Origin: a virus
Length of the DNA: 64,000 nucleotides
Direction: 5' to 3' (one strand)
IMG/VR virus record: IMGVR_UViG_3300035666_000007
Location: 1 to 64,000 of that record
Positions within the stretch are counted from its first letter, which is position 1, and the number at the start of each line of letters is the position of its first letter. The notes under the pieces are model-generated. The model did no database searches. It had not been told where the DNA came from and saw only the letters and a program-made list of their open reading frames with translations. Below are positions 15,158-22,789 of this stretch, one piece after another. Position numbers and translations under genes: made by a program.

Positions 15158-15498
15158 AGACTGGCAAAACAGCTCAGGAAGAAGGACTCACAAAATGGGA
15201 CATTACGGAGGGGAACTGGTCATGCGACTGCAACAGATCTCTTGCTTTTGGCTTAATACGAAGTGATCATCGCAAAGACTTTTGCGTTTCCCAGCGCTTT
15301 ATTGTTATTGCAGTCGAGACTGAGCCTGGTGACTGCTTGCTGATTGACAAATGCCGAACAATTGCCGACGCGAACAGGGAATACCTGGGTTCAATTGTTG
15401 AAGCAACCAATTGCGGACGGGAAGCCGCTTACAACGAGGATCACCAAGGCGCGTATATCGTAAAAACTCTAAATAAAGCATTCGGAGAACCTGAATGA
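15130..15498 (+). CDS. Hypothetical protein without a canonical start codon
   Basis: An open frame of about 120 residues with good protein character (YLDLKTGKTAQEEGLTKWDI, WSCDCNRSLAFG, VETEPGDCLLIDK). It resembles a small phage family containing a GNWxCDCNR motif. The frame opens after a TGA at 15121-15123 and holds no ATG, GTG or TTG before the conserved part; ATT 15130 is the first plausible codon. Its stop overlaps the next ATG (ATGA), which supports real translation. The true start, frameshift or sequence error is unresolved. Confidence 0.5.
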   Translation: MTKATYLDLKTGKTAQEEGLTKWDITEGNWSCDCNRSLAFGLIRSDHRKDFCVSQRFIVIAVETEPGDCLLIDKCRTIADANREYLGSIVEATNCGREAAYNEDHQGAYIVKTLNKAFGEPE

Positions 15499-15713
15499 GA
15501 CTCTTTGATCCCGAAGCCCTTCTTGGGTTTGGAATGATACTTGCCTTAGTGCTGGCTGTCCTGGCTATTACCGCGCCAGAGCCAGAAGGCTGCAAACGAA
15601 CTGGAGCCACTCGCTCAACTGCCTCAGTTATAGCTATCGGGCCAGTGATTATACCATATACTTCCCAGGAGCCGGTGTATAAGTGCTTAAGAAAAAAGAA
15701 CAGCAATGATTGA
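15495..15713 (+). CDS. Small membrane protein
   Basis: 72 residues (MRLFDPEALLGFGMILALVL) with one membrane span at residues 8-27, then a Pro/Arg-rich tail. The start overlaps the preceding stop (ATGA). It runs convergently 65 bp into the DUF551 gene, so its C-terminal end may be longer than the functional protein. Function unknown. Confidence 0.5.
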   Translation: MRLFDPEALLGFGMILALVLAVLAITAPEPEGCKRTGATRSTASVIAIGPVIIPYTSQEPVYKCLRKKNSND

Positions 15714-16128
15714 GCCTGACTTCCTTGCCTATCTTCGCCAGCACCACAGAATCGTTCCAGCCTTGCTCTCGATCATCGGGGCTTGATCCTTCCCAATGCT
15801 CTAGACGGAGCTTGCCTAGATCTGCAGCAGCTTTGAAGGCGGCGGCGAGTTTGACTTTGGGCGTCGAAAACCCAATGTCGTGGGCCTCCAGGACTTCCTC
15901 AGCGGTCAGTGAAAGTTCCATTGGCATCCAATGCGTCGGCGGATAGGCCCTGTCGTCGGTCTTGCTGGGACTAAGTAACCAAGAAGCCCAGTATGGGCGT
16001 GGCTTCGGCGCAAATCTGCAGTCGTCGTACCTGCCAGGGGCAATAGCGTACGAGTGAAGGCGATGGCCAGGCCGATACAGCAGGATGATTTTATCCTTCG
16101 GCGCTGTTTCAATCGGTTGCCAGTTCAT
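15649..16128 (-). CDS. DUF551-type phage protein
   Basis: 159 residues. The opening MNWQPIETAPKDKIILLY with YWASWL and THWMPMELS is the DUF551 pattern (WxPIETAPxD ... PTHWMPL). DUF551 proteins are common in phages and prophages; no activity is established. The remainder has LEHWEGSSPDDREQGWNDSV. The start follows a repeated AGAGGAACACACTAATG module. Confidence 0.72.
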   Translation of the reverse strand: MNWQPIETAPKDKIILLYRPGHRLHSYAIAPGRYDDCRFAPKPRPYWASWLLSPSKTDDRAYPPTHWMPMELSLTAEEVLEAHDIGFSTPKVKLAAAFKAAADLGKLRLEHWEGSSPDDREQGWNDSVVLAKIGKEVRLNHCCSFFLSTYTPAPGKYMV

Positions 16129-16140
16129 TAGTGTGTTCCT

Positions 16141-16350
16141 CTAATCAAGTGGAGTCAGGGATTGAATCACCAGTTGGCTAGCAATGGCGGGGCTGCCATC
16201 GTTATCTGCAATCTTTTGGCAAAGCTCAATAAGGAAGTTCCGAGACGAATAAGATGTCTCCATTTCAAAGATTCCACTGAAATAGCGCAGCTCGCCAGGG
16301 GCTTTCTGCATGAAAGCACAGTAGAAGTAAGAGCGCTTGGGATTGAACAT
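16141..16350 (-). CDS. Small protein, paralogue of the gene at 20309
   Basis: 69 residues from ATG 16350 (MFNPKRSYFYCAFMQKAPGE). The protein at 20309 starts and ends the same way (IASQLVIQSLTPLD). The two differ mainly in the middle (YSSRNFLIELCQKIADND against HASPNFLHELCEKIAEKH). It is a recent duplication within one accessory cluster. Function unknown. Confidence 0.65.
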   Translation of the reverse strand: MFNPKRSYFYCAFMQKAPGELRYFSGIFEMETSYSSRNFLIELCQKIADNDGSPAIASQLVIQSLTPLD

Positions 16351-16357
16351 GAGTTGA

Positions 16358-16630
16358 TTAGCCTCCTTTGTTAACGGGAGATTGCAACGCTCGCCACTCT
16401 GCCCATGACGGATCGGCATCTTCGTCAGGCCAAAGGTCGCAACCATGACAGTCGTCCTTGTCGCCTGCGCAAAGGCAACGAGTTTCCGCTTCCTGCGGGG
16501 TCATGGCGCCGCATTCCTGACACGGCGGGAACTGGCGCAGGTAATACCAAATTTCGTCAGCCAGGGGATGATCGCCAGGCAGTGAAACGGCTAGTCGCTG
16601 GATCAGGTTGAGGGCGGCAGGATCACTCAT
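16358..16630 (-). CDS. Zinc-binding small protein
   Basis: 90 residues from ATG 16630 (MSDPAALNLIQRLAVSLPGD). Cysteines occur as CQECGAMT then RCLCAGDKDDCHGCDLW, enough for one or two zinc sites. The earlier start at 16690 would overlap the next gene more deeply. No family recognised. Confidence 0.6.
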   Translation of the reverse strand: MSDPAALNLIQRLAVSLPGDHPLADEIWYYLRQFPPCQECGAMTPQEAETRCLCAGDKDDCHGCDLWPDEDADPSWAEWRALQSPVNKGG

Positions 16631-16898
16631 GGATAGTCGATGGGTTGTAGGTCTTCTCGAAGATGTCGGGCTTGCACGGGTAGAACTCACCTTTTACGTC
16701 TTTGATGATCCAGTCGCCAGGGCTGGCGCGGTGGTCTCCTTCCAGTGTTGGGATAATCAAAGAGTTGTCCGCTGCGTAAATGGGTTTGCGATCCGAACCA
16801 CACTCAGACATCCAGAATGAAATGCGATCAACAGAGAAGGGCGATCCTTCAAACTGACGGGCTTCGATCCTGACGGGCTTCTTGGTAAAAAAAGGCAT
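16623..16898 (-). CDS. Conserved small phage protein (PGDWI...GEFYPCKPDIF family)
   Basis: 91 residues. KKPVRIEARQFEG, then SPGDWIIKDVKGEFYPCKPD, then IFEKTYN are signatures of a very widespread small phage/prophage family of unknown function. The start is 3 bp from the exonuclease-like gene upstream and the end overlaps the zinc-binding gene by 8 bp. Confidence 0.72.
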   Translation of the reverse strand: MPFFTKKPVRIEARQFEGSPFSVDRISFWMSECGSDRKPIYAADNSLIIPTLEGDHRASPGDWIIKDVKGEFYPCKPDIFEKTYNPSTIHE

Positions 16899-16901
16899 TG
16901 T

Positions 16902-17438
16902 TTAGATCTCCTCACTAGCGGGGGTATAAGCTGAAAGCATGGCCACCAGTTGCCTGGCTGACTGCCTGGCATCCATTAGGGGGTGATGAGCTGGCAGCTC
17001 GTCGGACAGTCGCTCTGTGGTAGCCAGCGGGTCAGTCCCCAGCGCCAACGCAACGCTGGCGAGATCGTGCAGCGGATACGGCCCTTGCCATTCGCGCTCG
17101 TGAGGGTTCATCCGAATGCAGGCACTGAGGAATCCGGTCTCTACGGGCCATGCACAGTCAGCCACCAGAACGGCTCCCTGATCGGCCCAGTGCCGCCACA
17201 CATGCCAGAAGGCGTTGCGGACGTGCTGTGGAGTAGGGCTGGTCCGGGCCAGCTCTGGCACGTTTGCAGCAACCCAGGCGCGGCTGTCCTCGGATCCCTT
17301 GCAGAGTGCCGGGTCGCAGGACAGCAGCCCTTCGTCAAGCCGTTCACCTTGGCGACTCACGACAACCCAGGCGGCTGCAAATCCTTCACCGTGGAGGCCA
17401 ATGCTCTCCACATCGAAAACCATGAACAGTTCAGTCAT
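16902..17438 (-). CDS. DEDD-type 3'-5' exonuclease-like protein
   Basis: 178 residues. Exo I is MVFDVESIGLHGEGFAAAWV (DxE), Exo II lies around LVADCAWPVETGFL (Asp), and Exo III is HHPLMDARQSARQLV (HxxxxD). The order and spacing match DnaQ-like exonucleases. It could proofread or trim phage DNA, or act as a small RNase-T-like enzyme. Its start carries the repeated RBS module in a slightly altered form (AGAGGAACACGCTAATG). Confidence 0.75.
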   Translation of the reverse strand: MTELFMVFDVESIGLHGEGFAAAWVVVSRQGERLDEGLLSCDPALCKGSEDSRAWVAANVPELARTSPTPQHVRNAFWHVWRHWADQGAVLVADCAWPVETGFLSACIRMNPHEREWQGPYPLHDLASVALALGTDPLATTERLSDELPAHHPLMDARQSARQLVAMLSAYTPASEEI

Positions 17439-17450
17439 TAGCGTGTTCCT

Positions 17451-17735
17451 CTAGAACAGGGTACATTGGTCTGGGTTTGGTGGAGAGATCGCGCCACGAC
17501 GCGCAATGCAGGCGTTGCCGGATGGATTCAGTTGTCTGCGAATCTCATCCCGCCAGATGCGGTAGGGGTGATAACGACGCTCCCCAAATGGGTACGCCTC
17601 AAGCAGTGCTCGACGCAGTGCTTTGGGGTCATCGGTGCCGACGCGGGCAATCACCTTGGCGATAATTGGTGCGGCGATCTTGCGCCAATAACTGGTGGAA
17701 TAGACGACGGCCATGGCCTTAGCCTTGCTCGCCAT
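17451..17735 (-). CDS. Conserved small phage protein (YPFGxRxYxPYxxWxxEIR family)
   Basis: 94 residues from ATG 17735; 17714 and 17789 are other in-frame starts. KALRRALLEAYPFGERRYHP, then RIWRDEIRRQL is a motif seen in small proteins of many phages. Basic and aromatic residues suggest nucleic-acid contact, but no function is known. It overlaps the zinc-ribbon gene by 17 bp. Confidence 0.65.
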   Translation of the reverse strand: MASKAKAMAVVYSTSYWRKIAAPIIAKVIARVGTDDPKALRRALLEAYPFGERRYHPYRIWRDEIRRQLNPSGNACIARRGAISPPNPDQCTLF

Positions 17736-18054
17736 CAGGTGTGCATCTACCAGCCCAAGCCCTGCGGGTATCGGCGTGAATACCTTCAACGTCGATCGAA
17801 TCGCAATCCGAAAAAGCGTGCATCAGTGCAGCATCTAGCAAGACGCCGGCCTTGTGCGGCGGCAATCGCAGATCGCAGATCACGCACTCCCACCAGCCTT
17901 GGTCCCATTGCGTGCAGACCTGGGCCCCTGCTCGCTGAAGTGGTTGGTTCCAAAGCATCAGTGCAGGATCGTCGTGGCATGGCTCGCGTTCTGAAGCGCG
18001 GGCTCGCATAGTTTCTTCGTGCAAACAGCATGGGCAGGCGATTGGTTGGGCCAT
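17719..18054 (-). CDS. Zinc-ribbon protein
   Basis: 111 residues. The N-terminus has PIACPCCLHEETMRA and the middle WWECVICDLRLPP, giving two CxxC pairs typical of a zinc ribbon. The start is separated from the RBS module by four extra bases. No further domain recognised. Confidence 0.58.
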   Translation of the reverse strand: MAQPIACPCCLHEETMRARASEREPCHDDPALMLWNQPLQRAGAQVCTQWDQGWWECVICDLRLPPHKAGVLLDAALMHAFSDCDSIDVEGIHADTRRAWAGRCTPDGEQG

Positions 18055-18084
18055 GGTGATTAGTGTGTTCCTCTAGTAGGTCGG

Positions 18085-18285
18085 TTAAAGAAGTAAATCG
18101 TCAAGGTCTTTAATAAATTGCTGGACTTTTTTGTCAATAGGGGCAAATCCTTCGTCTACTTTTGTTCCGTCTGGGTAGTAGCTTGGCCAATATGTGTGGA
18201 GAATGCCGCGAAGCTCTCCCTTTGCTCGCTCCCAAGCCATCATCCGAATTGACGTGGCCAGGTTACGGTTTGAAACGTCGCCCAT
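18085..18285 (-). CDS. Small conserved phage protein
   Basis: 66 residues. VSNRNLATSIRMMAWERAKG then ELRGILHTYW is a conserved run found in small proteins of many phages and prophages, with no assigned role. The C-terminus IDKKVQQFIKDLDDLL is helical. The start overlaps the next upstream stop by 1 bp within an RBS-module variant. Confidence 0.68.
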   Translation of the reverse strand: MGDVSNRNLATSIRMMAWERAKGELRGILHTYWPSYYPDGTKVDEGFAPIDKKVQQFIKDLDDLLL

Positions 18286-18584
18286 TAGTGTGTTCTCCTA
18301 AGAGATCGAGATAGACAGTTCAGCACTTCTAACTGCTCTGAGTTGAGCATTGCCTCCGTAATAGAGTGATCCATGTCCACGTATGCGAAAGGCCGACCGC
18401 GAACATTTCGGAAAGACAGCCACGAAGGTGGGCGAATGATCAGATCGTTACGGCCAAGGTCACTTGCGAGCCGTCGCGGGTAAGACAGGCAACTGTTGCG
18501 CCACACAAACGTCGCGCCCTGTGGAGCCGCAAGCATTTGGCGTGTTGTGCGGCCCGTTTGCCTGTCAGAGTGGTTTGGAATCAT
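18285..18584 (-). CDS. Small protein with GRTTRQ loop
   Basis: 99 residues. TGRTTRQMLAAPQGATFVWR resembles the start of a P-loop-type fold seen in short phage proteins (GRTTRM ... FVW), followed by YPRRLASDLGRNDLIIRPPS. No Walker B follows, so ATPase activity is doubtful. Function unknown. Confidence 0.58.
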   Translation of the reverse strand: MIPNHSDRQTGRTTRQMLAAPQGATFVWRNSCLSYPRRLASDLGRNDLIIRPPSWLSFRNVRGRPFAYVDMDHSITEAMLNSEQLEVLNCLSRSLRRTH

Positions 18585-18587
18585 CTT

Positions 18588-19106
18588 TTAGCCTCCTTCA
18601 CTTGCAGGAATAACTTCTCCCATTTCCATTTCCGTAACAGTGCGGACTTGATGCCTGCGGATAATCAGCTTGTGCGGCCCATCTCTTGAGTAAACAGTCA
18701 GGTAGTGCATACCTTCCTGGCGCACTGCGCTTTGGTCGTTAGCCGATCCACCGGCAACCCATTCGCCGCTGGAATCTTGCAGCTCCCATTCGTAGTGCTC
18801 ATCCGTCTCATCAGCCGCAGCTCCCTTCGCTTCAGCCTGCGACTCAAGCCGCTCCACCACCTCAGGGTGCATGGAGGTATGGCGCTGGAGATAGGTAATC
18901 ATTAGGCGATGAGCCATTCCGGCATCTTCAATTAACTCGCCTCGGTAGTAAAACCCTTGGTCGTCAATGCGAATGACCTCCGAGATGGGTGAATCCCTAA
19001 AAATGATGAAATTATTTGACTGAGGCGGGATGAAATCGGTCACGTTTGGAGGGGGATTGGTTGAGTGATCAAGACGAGCAATGCGGAAACGCATGTGGCG
19101 AGCCAT
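18588..19106 (-). CDS. Hypothetical protein
   Basis: 172 residues from ATG 19106 (MARHMRFRIARLDHSTNPPP). The C-terminal half alternates strands (MHYLTVYSRDGPHKLIIRRH) and ends PASEGG inside a second RBS-type module (GTGAAGGAGGC). The longer frame upstream overlaps the preceding gene and is rejected. No family recognised. Confidence 0.55.
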   Translation of the reverse strand: MARHMRFRIARLDHSTNPPPNVTDFIPPQSNNFIIFRDSPISEVIRIDDQGFYYRGELIEDAGMAHRLMITYLQRHTSMHPEVVERLESQAEAKGAAADETDEHYEWELQDSSGEWVAGGSANDQSAVRQEGMHYLTVYSRDGPHKLIIRRHQVRTVTEMEMGEVIPASEGG

Positions 19107-19110
19107 TAGT

Positions 19111-19419
19111 CTACCAGCTAATTTGCAAATTATCCGCATTGCCCCTGCACGCAAGGCCTGGCGTTTGATGGCAAAACCACTGCTTGGAAAGATGCACCTG
19201 TTCTTCGGGGCCGGCAGTCCGAAGGGCTTCGCTGTAATCCAGGTAAAATCCACAAACCACAGCACAATCGTCACAGGCCTTGCCGCGAAGGGGGCGCGGC
19301 TGAATCGGGGTGCGCTGCTGAAGTGACTTCAACATTTCTTCAAGGCCGGAATCGGGATCAGCCAATTGATTAAAGCCCACTGCCAGGGTATGGATTGATT
19401 GGCCTTTTGCGGGTGTCAT
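19111..19419 (-). CDS. Cys-rich small phage protein
   Basis: 102 residues from ATG 19419 (MTPAKGQSIHTLAVGFNQLA). CDDCAVVCGFYLDYSEALRT and FCHQTPGLACRGNADNL give four or five conserved-looking Cys/His ligands, so a zinc or iron-sulfur site is likely. It overlaps the preceding gene by 50 bp. Similar Cys-rich proteins occur in other phages; role unknown. Confidence 0.6.
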   Translation of the reverse strand: MTPAKGQSIHTLAVGFNQLADPDSGLEEMLKSLQQRTPIQPRPLRGKACDDCAVVCGFYLDYSEALRTAGPEEQVHLSKQWFCHQTPGLACRGNADNLQISW

Positions 19420-19588
19420 AAGGATGCTCGAAACAGGGGCTTGATGGCTGCTGGGACGCGGGAGGCAACGTGCATTCATAATGGAACGGTTCCCCTCCAA
19501 CCCAGGTCAGTCGATCGGACAATCCATGGCCGGCAATGGGTCGTCCACAATATTTACAGCGAATGGCTGAGCCTGTTGAAATGGTCAT
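19370..19588 (-). CDS. Small zinc-binding protein
   Basis: 72 residues from ATG 19588 (MTISTGSAIRCKYCGRPIAG). CKYCGRPI and FHYECTLPP form a CxxC...HxxC zinc-ribbon-like site, followed by a Pro/Ser-rich tail. The upstream extension covers another gene and is rejected. Confidence 0.6.
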   Translation of the reverse strand: MTISTGSAIRCKYCGRPIAGHGLSDRLTWVGGEPFHYECTLPPASQQPSSPCFEHPYDTRKRPINPYPGSGL

Positions 19589-19598
19589 AGCGATGTGA

Positions 19599-19838
19599 TT
19601 AACGATAGTTGTCAAGAGCGAACACGGGCGAGGTATGTAGGTCGCATCCGCCCGTGCTCGATACGCTGGGGGCAAAACCACGAGGCCACCCCGACTGAGG
19701 AGGCGTGCGGTTTTCGGGATGCTGGCACCAGCCGCCATCGCCACGTCCATCAGTTGGACGCAGGAGGCGAATGCAACTTCCGCATGTGGGCTCCCAGTTA
19801 GGATTCCGCCCACCGCTAACTCTATTATTCAAGTTCAT
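19599..19838 (-). CDS. Cys-rich phage protein
   Basis: 79 residues. TCGSCIRLLRPTDGRGDGGW then CQHPENRTPP and TGGCDLHTSP place four Cys in a pattern (CxxC...C...C) known from small phage proteins that probably bind metal. It starts inside the end of the upstream gene (ATGA overlap). Confidence 0.65.
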   Translation of the reverse strand: MNLNNRVSGGRNPNWEPTCGSCIRLLRPTDGRGDGGWCQHPENRTPPQSGWPRGFAPSVSSTGGCDLHTSPVFALDNYR

Positions 19839-20296
19839 CGGGCTTCCTTGCTGACAAGGTTGACGCTCTCTAGCTTAGCAGCAATTTGCTCAATCGCATC
19901 ATTATGTTTGTCAGCTCCGCAGTTACATTCATCACCTTCGCTGTCGTTGGCGCAGCCGTCTGGCGATTTCGGGCAGGAATACCAAGGGTCCTCGCATGAA
20001 TAGTGCTGGCGCCTAGCTAGGCGGACAAGTTCGGCTATTAACTCTTTCGCCCCTGGCTCGGGCTGGGCCTGGGTGACTCGCGCCTCTAGCGCCTCGACAT
20101 AGCGACGCACCTCCGTTTCCTCGGGATCACCAACGAAGTCCATGGCGAAGTCAAAGCACTCGGGGCGGGTTAGCGGCACCGGCTCGGGCTGGGATAGGAG
20201 GATGCGCATCTGGCTGATGACGCTCTCCATGTCGCAATCAGCATCCCAGAGTTCAACAGCAATGGCGCACAGGGCGCGGAAGTTAGTTTCGGTCAT
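19835..20296 (-). CDS. Modular accessory protein with QPEP linkers
   Basis: 153 residues. It begins NFRALCAIAVELWDADC, close to the opening of the 35365 protein (DYRALCSEVIFVW), then has linkers SQPEPVPLTRPE and AQPEPGAKELI. A Cys cluster follows (CEDPWYSCPKSPDGCANDSE, then CNCGADKH). It is made of pieces shared with other genes in this window. Function unknown. The start follows a repeated RBS module. Confidence 0.62.
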   Translation of the reverse strand: MTETNFRALCAIAVELWDADCDMESVISQMRILLSQPEPVPLTRPECFDFAMDFVGDPEETEVRRYVEALEARVTQAQPEPGAKELIAELVRLARRQHYSCEDPWYSCPKSPDGCANDSEGDECNCGADKHNDAIEQIAAKLESVNLVSKEAR

Positions 20297-20308
20297 TAGT
20301 GTGTTCCT

Positions 20309-20518
20309 CTAGTCAAGTGGAGTCAGGGATTGAATCACGAGTTGACTGGCAATACTTGAATCGAAATGCTTCTCCGCAATCTTTTCGCAAAGTTCATGAA
20401 GGAAATTGGGAGATGCGTGAGATGTTTCCATTTCAGTAATCCCACTCAGATAGCGAAGTTCGCCAGGGGCCTTCTGCATAAAGGCACAGTAGAAGTAAAA
20501 GCGCTTAGGATTAAACAT
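20309..20518 (-). CDS. Small protein, paralogue of the gene at 16141
   Basis: 69 residues (MFNPKRFYFYCAFMQKAPGE). About three quarters of residues match the 16141 protein, and the downstream bases (TAG followed by the RBS module) match too, so the duplicated unit includes the intergenic signal. Function unknown. Confidence 0.65.
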   Translation of the reverse strand: MFNPKRFYFYCAFMQKAPGELRYLSGITEMETSHASPNFLHELCEKIAEKHFDSSIASQLVIQSLTPLD

Positions 20519-20525
20519 GGATTAA

Positions 20526-20909
20526 TTAGTCTCCTTCACTTGTGGATTGAGGTGCGGCGTTGCCGGTTGCGTTGCACCGCTGACAGTCTCGATAGCGAGT
20601 GCCGTCAGCCTTGCTCCATCCGGCCCAGACCTGTCCGGTTCCTTTGCAGTCCCAGCATTTGCCGGTTTCTGCTTCGTAAGCGGTGGCCCTGGCCTGAAGC
20701 TCAGCCTTGGTGACAATCAGCTTGCGCCCAAGCCCCTTGAATCGAGGCTGGCCCTTGCGCTTTCCTGAGCGATAAACGCCATCAGGAACATCACCTGTGA
20801 CGATTGAATCCCCACCGCAATCCTCCCAGCTGTAAGCCTTCCATCCTTCAATGCCGACCTTTGCCTCGGCTGCTTCCATGCAGTCGCTGATGCTGAACTT
20901 GTTTGGCAT
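20526..20909 (-). CDS. Protein with DnaJ-like zinc finger
   Basis: 127 residues. The C-terminal 45 residues carry CWDCKGTGQVWAGW and YRDCQRCNATGN, two CxxCxGxG-like units as in the DnaJ cysteine-rich domain. The N-terminal part includes FKGLGRKLIVTKAELQARA. Phages often carry such short zinc-finger proteins; partner unknown. It ends STSEGD in the second type of RBS module. Confidence 0.65.
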   Translation of the reverse strand: MPNKFSISDCMEAAEAKVGIEGWKAYSWEDCGGDSIVTGDVPDGVYRSGKRKGQPRFKGLGRKLIVTKAELQARATAYEAETGKCWDCKGTGQVWAGWSKADGTRYRDCQRCNATGNAAPQSTSEGD

Positions 20910-20912
20910 CCT

Positions 20913-21077
20913 CTAGTCCTCCTGAGTTGTGCTGCTGCCACCATCCAGCTTGGCGGTGAGCACGCTTTTGAGGTCGCCACTGTTATAGTTGCGCCACCAC
21001 TGAGACAGCGCGTAATGCTCGATTGAATTTTCTGGAGCAATGCTGAGCACTCCATCTGCACTAATAGTTGCTTTCAT
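20913..21077 (-). CDS. Small hypothetical protein
   Basis: 54 residues from ATG 21077 (MKATISADGVLSIAPENSIE). It has ALSQWWRNYNSGDLKSVLTA and ends KLDGGSSTTQED. The next upstream gene ends similarly (AELDGGTTANQET), as though the last dozen codons were copied. Function unknown. Confidence 0.58.
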   Translation of the reverse strand: MKATISADGVLSIAPENSIEHYALSQWWRNYNSGDLKSVLTAKLDGGSSTTQED

Positions 21078-21081
21078 TTGT

Positions 21082-21312
21082 TTAAGTCTCCTGGTTTGCA
21101 GTTGTGCCACCATCCAGCTCGGCGGCGATGGCGAAAAGTTTGCTCCGAAATGTGCGATTGATCACTTCAACAAAACCTTGAAGCTCTGGGTCGCAAAGAC
21201 CTACGGGCAGCGTTTCTGGTGCCACTCGATCAGCAGCAGCGCAGAGGGCGGCGGCGGCAGCCGAAGGTGCATGACACTGCTCAATGTCCAGCTTTTGCAG
21301 GACTGCATCCAA
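21082..21312 (-). CDS. Small hypothetical protein
   Basis: 76 residues (MDAVLQKLDIEQCHAPSAAA). It contains an Ala-rich helix and ends AELDGGTTANQET, echoing the neighbouring protein. No family recognised. Confidence 0.5.
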   Translation of the reverse strand: MDAVLQKLDIEQCHAPSAAAAALCAAADRVAPETLPVGLCDPELQGFVEVINRTFRSKLFAIAAELDGGTTANQET

Positions 21313-21341
21313 AACCGCCTACGCGGCTGGCGATAGCGCGC

Positions 21342-21989
21342 TCATCGGTCGGCCTCCTGGCGCAGTCGCTGAGCCCAGTACAGGCCGGAGCTATAATCGC
21401 CTTCCGATTCGATCTGCAACCACGCCGCCACCTCGATGAGCGCGGTAGATCCCACCCGCTCCACCAGCGAGCCGGCGGGGGCTGTTGTGCTGATGCAGAG
21501 CCGCTCATCTTCTGGCAGTGGAACAAACGCCTCGCGGTCGTTCGTCGCGTTGTAGGCGCCAAACACGGCGACCTGATCGAGTGGTGAGCCGGCGGGGGCG
21601 GGTGGGGAATCCTTGACGGTTGGCGTAGCGGACTCGGGTACCTCGTGACGCACTTCGCAACTGCACGACTTAGGGAAGCGGCAGCAGTGTGGGTTGTAAC
21701 CGCCTTCGTAGCAGTCGGGCCAGTTGGCAACGCACTCAGGATTGCGCTCCACCAGCGAGCTGGCGGGGGATGGGAACGCACTCGCGGGAACAACTCCCTG
21801 CAGCTCTCCCGCTTCGTTGTAAGCGCCGTACACGGGGGCACCATCGCGCCTACTGGCAGCCTCCAGCGCTTCGACCCGGGCGCGGAGTTCGAGGAGGCAG
21901 GTAGCAGTCAGCCACGGAATCTTGCCTTTTTCCTGGCAAAGCTCAACGACTTCCCACTGCTCCGGCGTGGCCTTGTGCTGTTCATTCAT
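21342..21989 (-). CDS. Modular accessory protein with repeated PAGSLVERV segments
   Basis: 215 residues. The opening MNEQHKATPEQWEVVELCQE with CLLELRARVEALEA is a conserved N-terminal module of accessory proteins in phages and cyanobacteria. Linkers containing ASSLVERN, AGSPLDQV and AGSLVERV separate short domains, two of which repeat a VxGAYNx pattern (VYGAYNEAGELQ, VFGAYNATNDRE). A Cys/His cluster (NPHCCRFPKSCSCEVRHE) may bind metal. Role unknown. Confidence 0.65.
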   Translation of the reverse strand: MNEQHKATPEQWEVVELCQEKGKIPWLTATCLLELRARVEALEAASRRDGAPVYGAYNEAGELQGVVPASAFPSPASSLVERNPECVANWPDCYEGGYNPHCCRFPKSCSCEVRHEVPESATPTVKDSPPAPAGSPLDQVAVFGAYNATNDREAFVPLPEDERLCISTTAPAGSLVERVGSTALIEVAAWLQIESEGDYSSGLYWAQRLRQEADR

Positions 21990-22025
21990 GGTGCCGTTGT
22001 GCGGGTGGACGATGTGCGGTGGTGA

Positions 22026-22199
22026 TCACAGGCGAACTTCCGCTGCGACCAACGGAACAGAGGAGCCTCCCATGGTGAAGCGCTGACCGCACTCAACTCG
22101 CTCTACGGTCAACCCGGTTTGCTCTTGAAAACGAAAAATAGCCCCTTCAATTTCCTGTTCCAAACATTTTTTGGCATTTTGAGCTTCTTCGAGTTTCAT
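22026..22199 (-). CDS. Small coiled-coil phage protein
   Basis: 57 residues from ATG 22199 (MKLEEAQNAKKCLEQEIEGA). A helix is followed by FRFQEQTGLTVERVE, a pattern common to many short phage proteins. Upstream codons to 22268 lack that pattern. Function unknown. Confidence 0.6.
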   Translation of the reverse strand: MKLEEAQNAKKCLEQEIEGAIFRFQEQTGLTVERVECGQRFTMGGSSVPLVAAEVRL

Positions 22200-22289
22200 G
22201 GCTTTGGATTGGGGCGAGAAATAAGATACGGTTTTGAGTGGGTCGATGACTGCCAGTGCTGCACTCAAGCAGCAGCATCAAGTCGAGAA

Positions 22290-22694
22290 TCAACTATTGG
22301 CTTGCCTGTTGACAGCGGAAGGTGATGGTCGCAAACCCAAAAGCCACTGCTCATGCGCGGTCAGCTTGGACAGGGCCGTCTCTCGCTGAAATGTCAGCGT
22401 GGCAATTGCCGTCTCCTTCTGGATGCGCTCTTCGTCTGCGGCCTGGTGATCACGCCACCAGATCTGCATGTCCAGGCTGAATTGTGAAACGTCTGCGCCC
22501 TGAAGTGCATTGCAAAGCTCGCCAACCAGCTGGTCGCCAAGTTCGCGGGTTGCCTTGCCGTAAACGCGAGGATGGTAGCCAAAGGCGTAGCGACGCTCAC
22601 ACGGCTTGCCAGCAATTTCGTCCAGCAAGCACGCAACCTTTGACAGCTCGCGCTCTAGAGACGTTGCTTCCAAGTAATCAGAATTGCAAGGCAT
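22290..22694 (-). CDS. Hypothetical protein
   Basis: 134 residues from ATG 22694 (MPCNSDYLEATSLERELSKV). It is helical, with LGDQLVGELCNALQGADVSQ and a long Glu/Thr/Ala helix (KETAIATLTFQRETALSKLT). No domain recognised. A gap of about 95 bp without features separates it from the gene upstream. Confidence 0.55.
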   Translation of the reverse strand: MPCNSDYLEATSLERELSKVACLLDEIAGKPCERRYAFGYHPRVYGKATRELGDQLVGELCNALQGADVSQFSLDMQIWWRDHQAADEERIQKETAIATLTFQRETALSKLTAHEQWLLGLRPSPSAVNRQANS

Positions 22695-22789
22695 GGTGAT
22701 TGGTCGCAAAATGTGTGGACAAAGCTAGTTATTGCAGGGCGCCGTGCCGACGCGATTGGCGAAGTGATAAAAAGCGGAGGCGCTATCAG

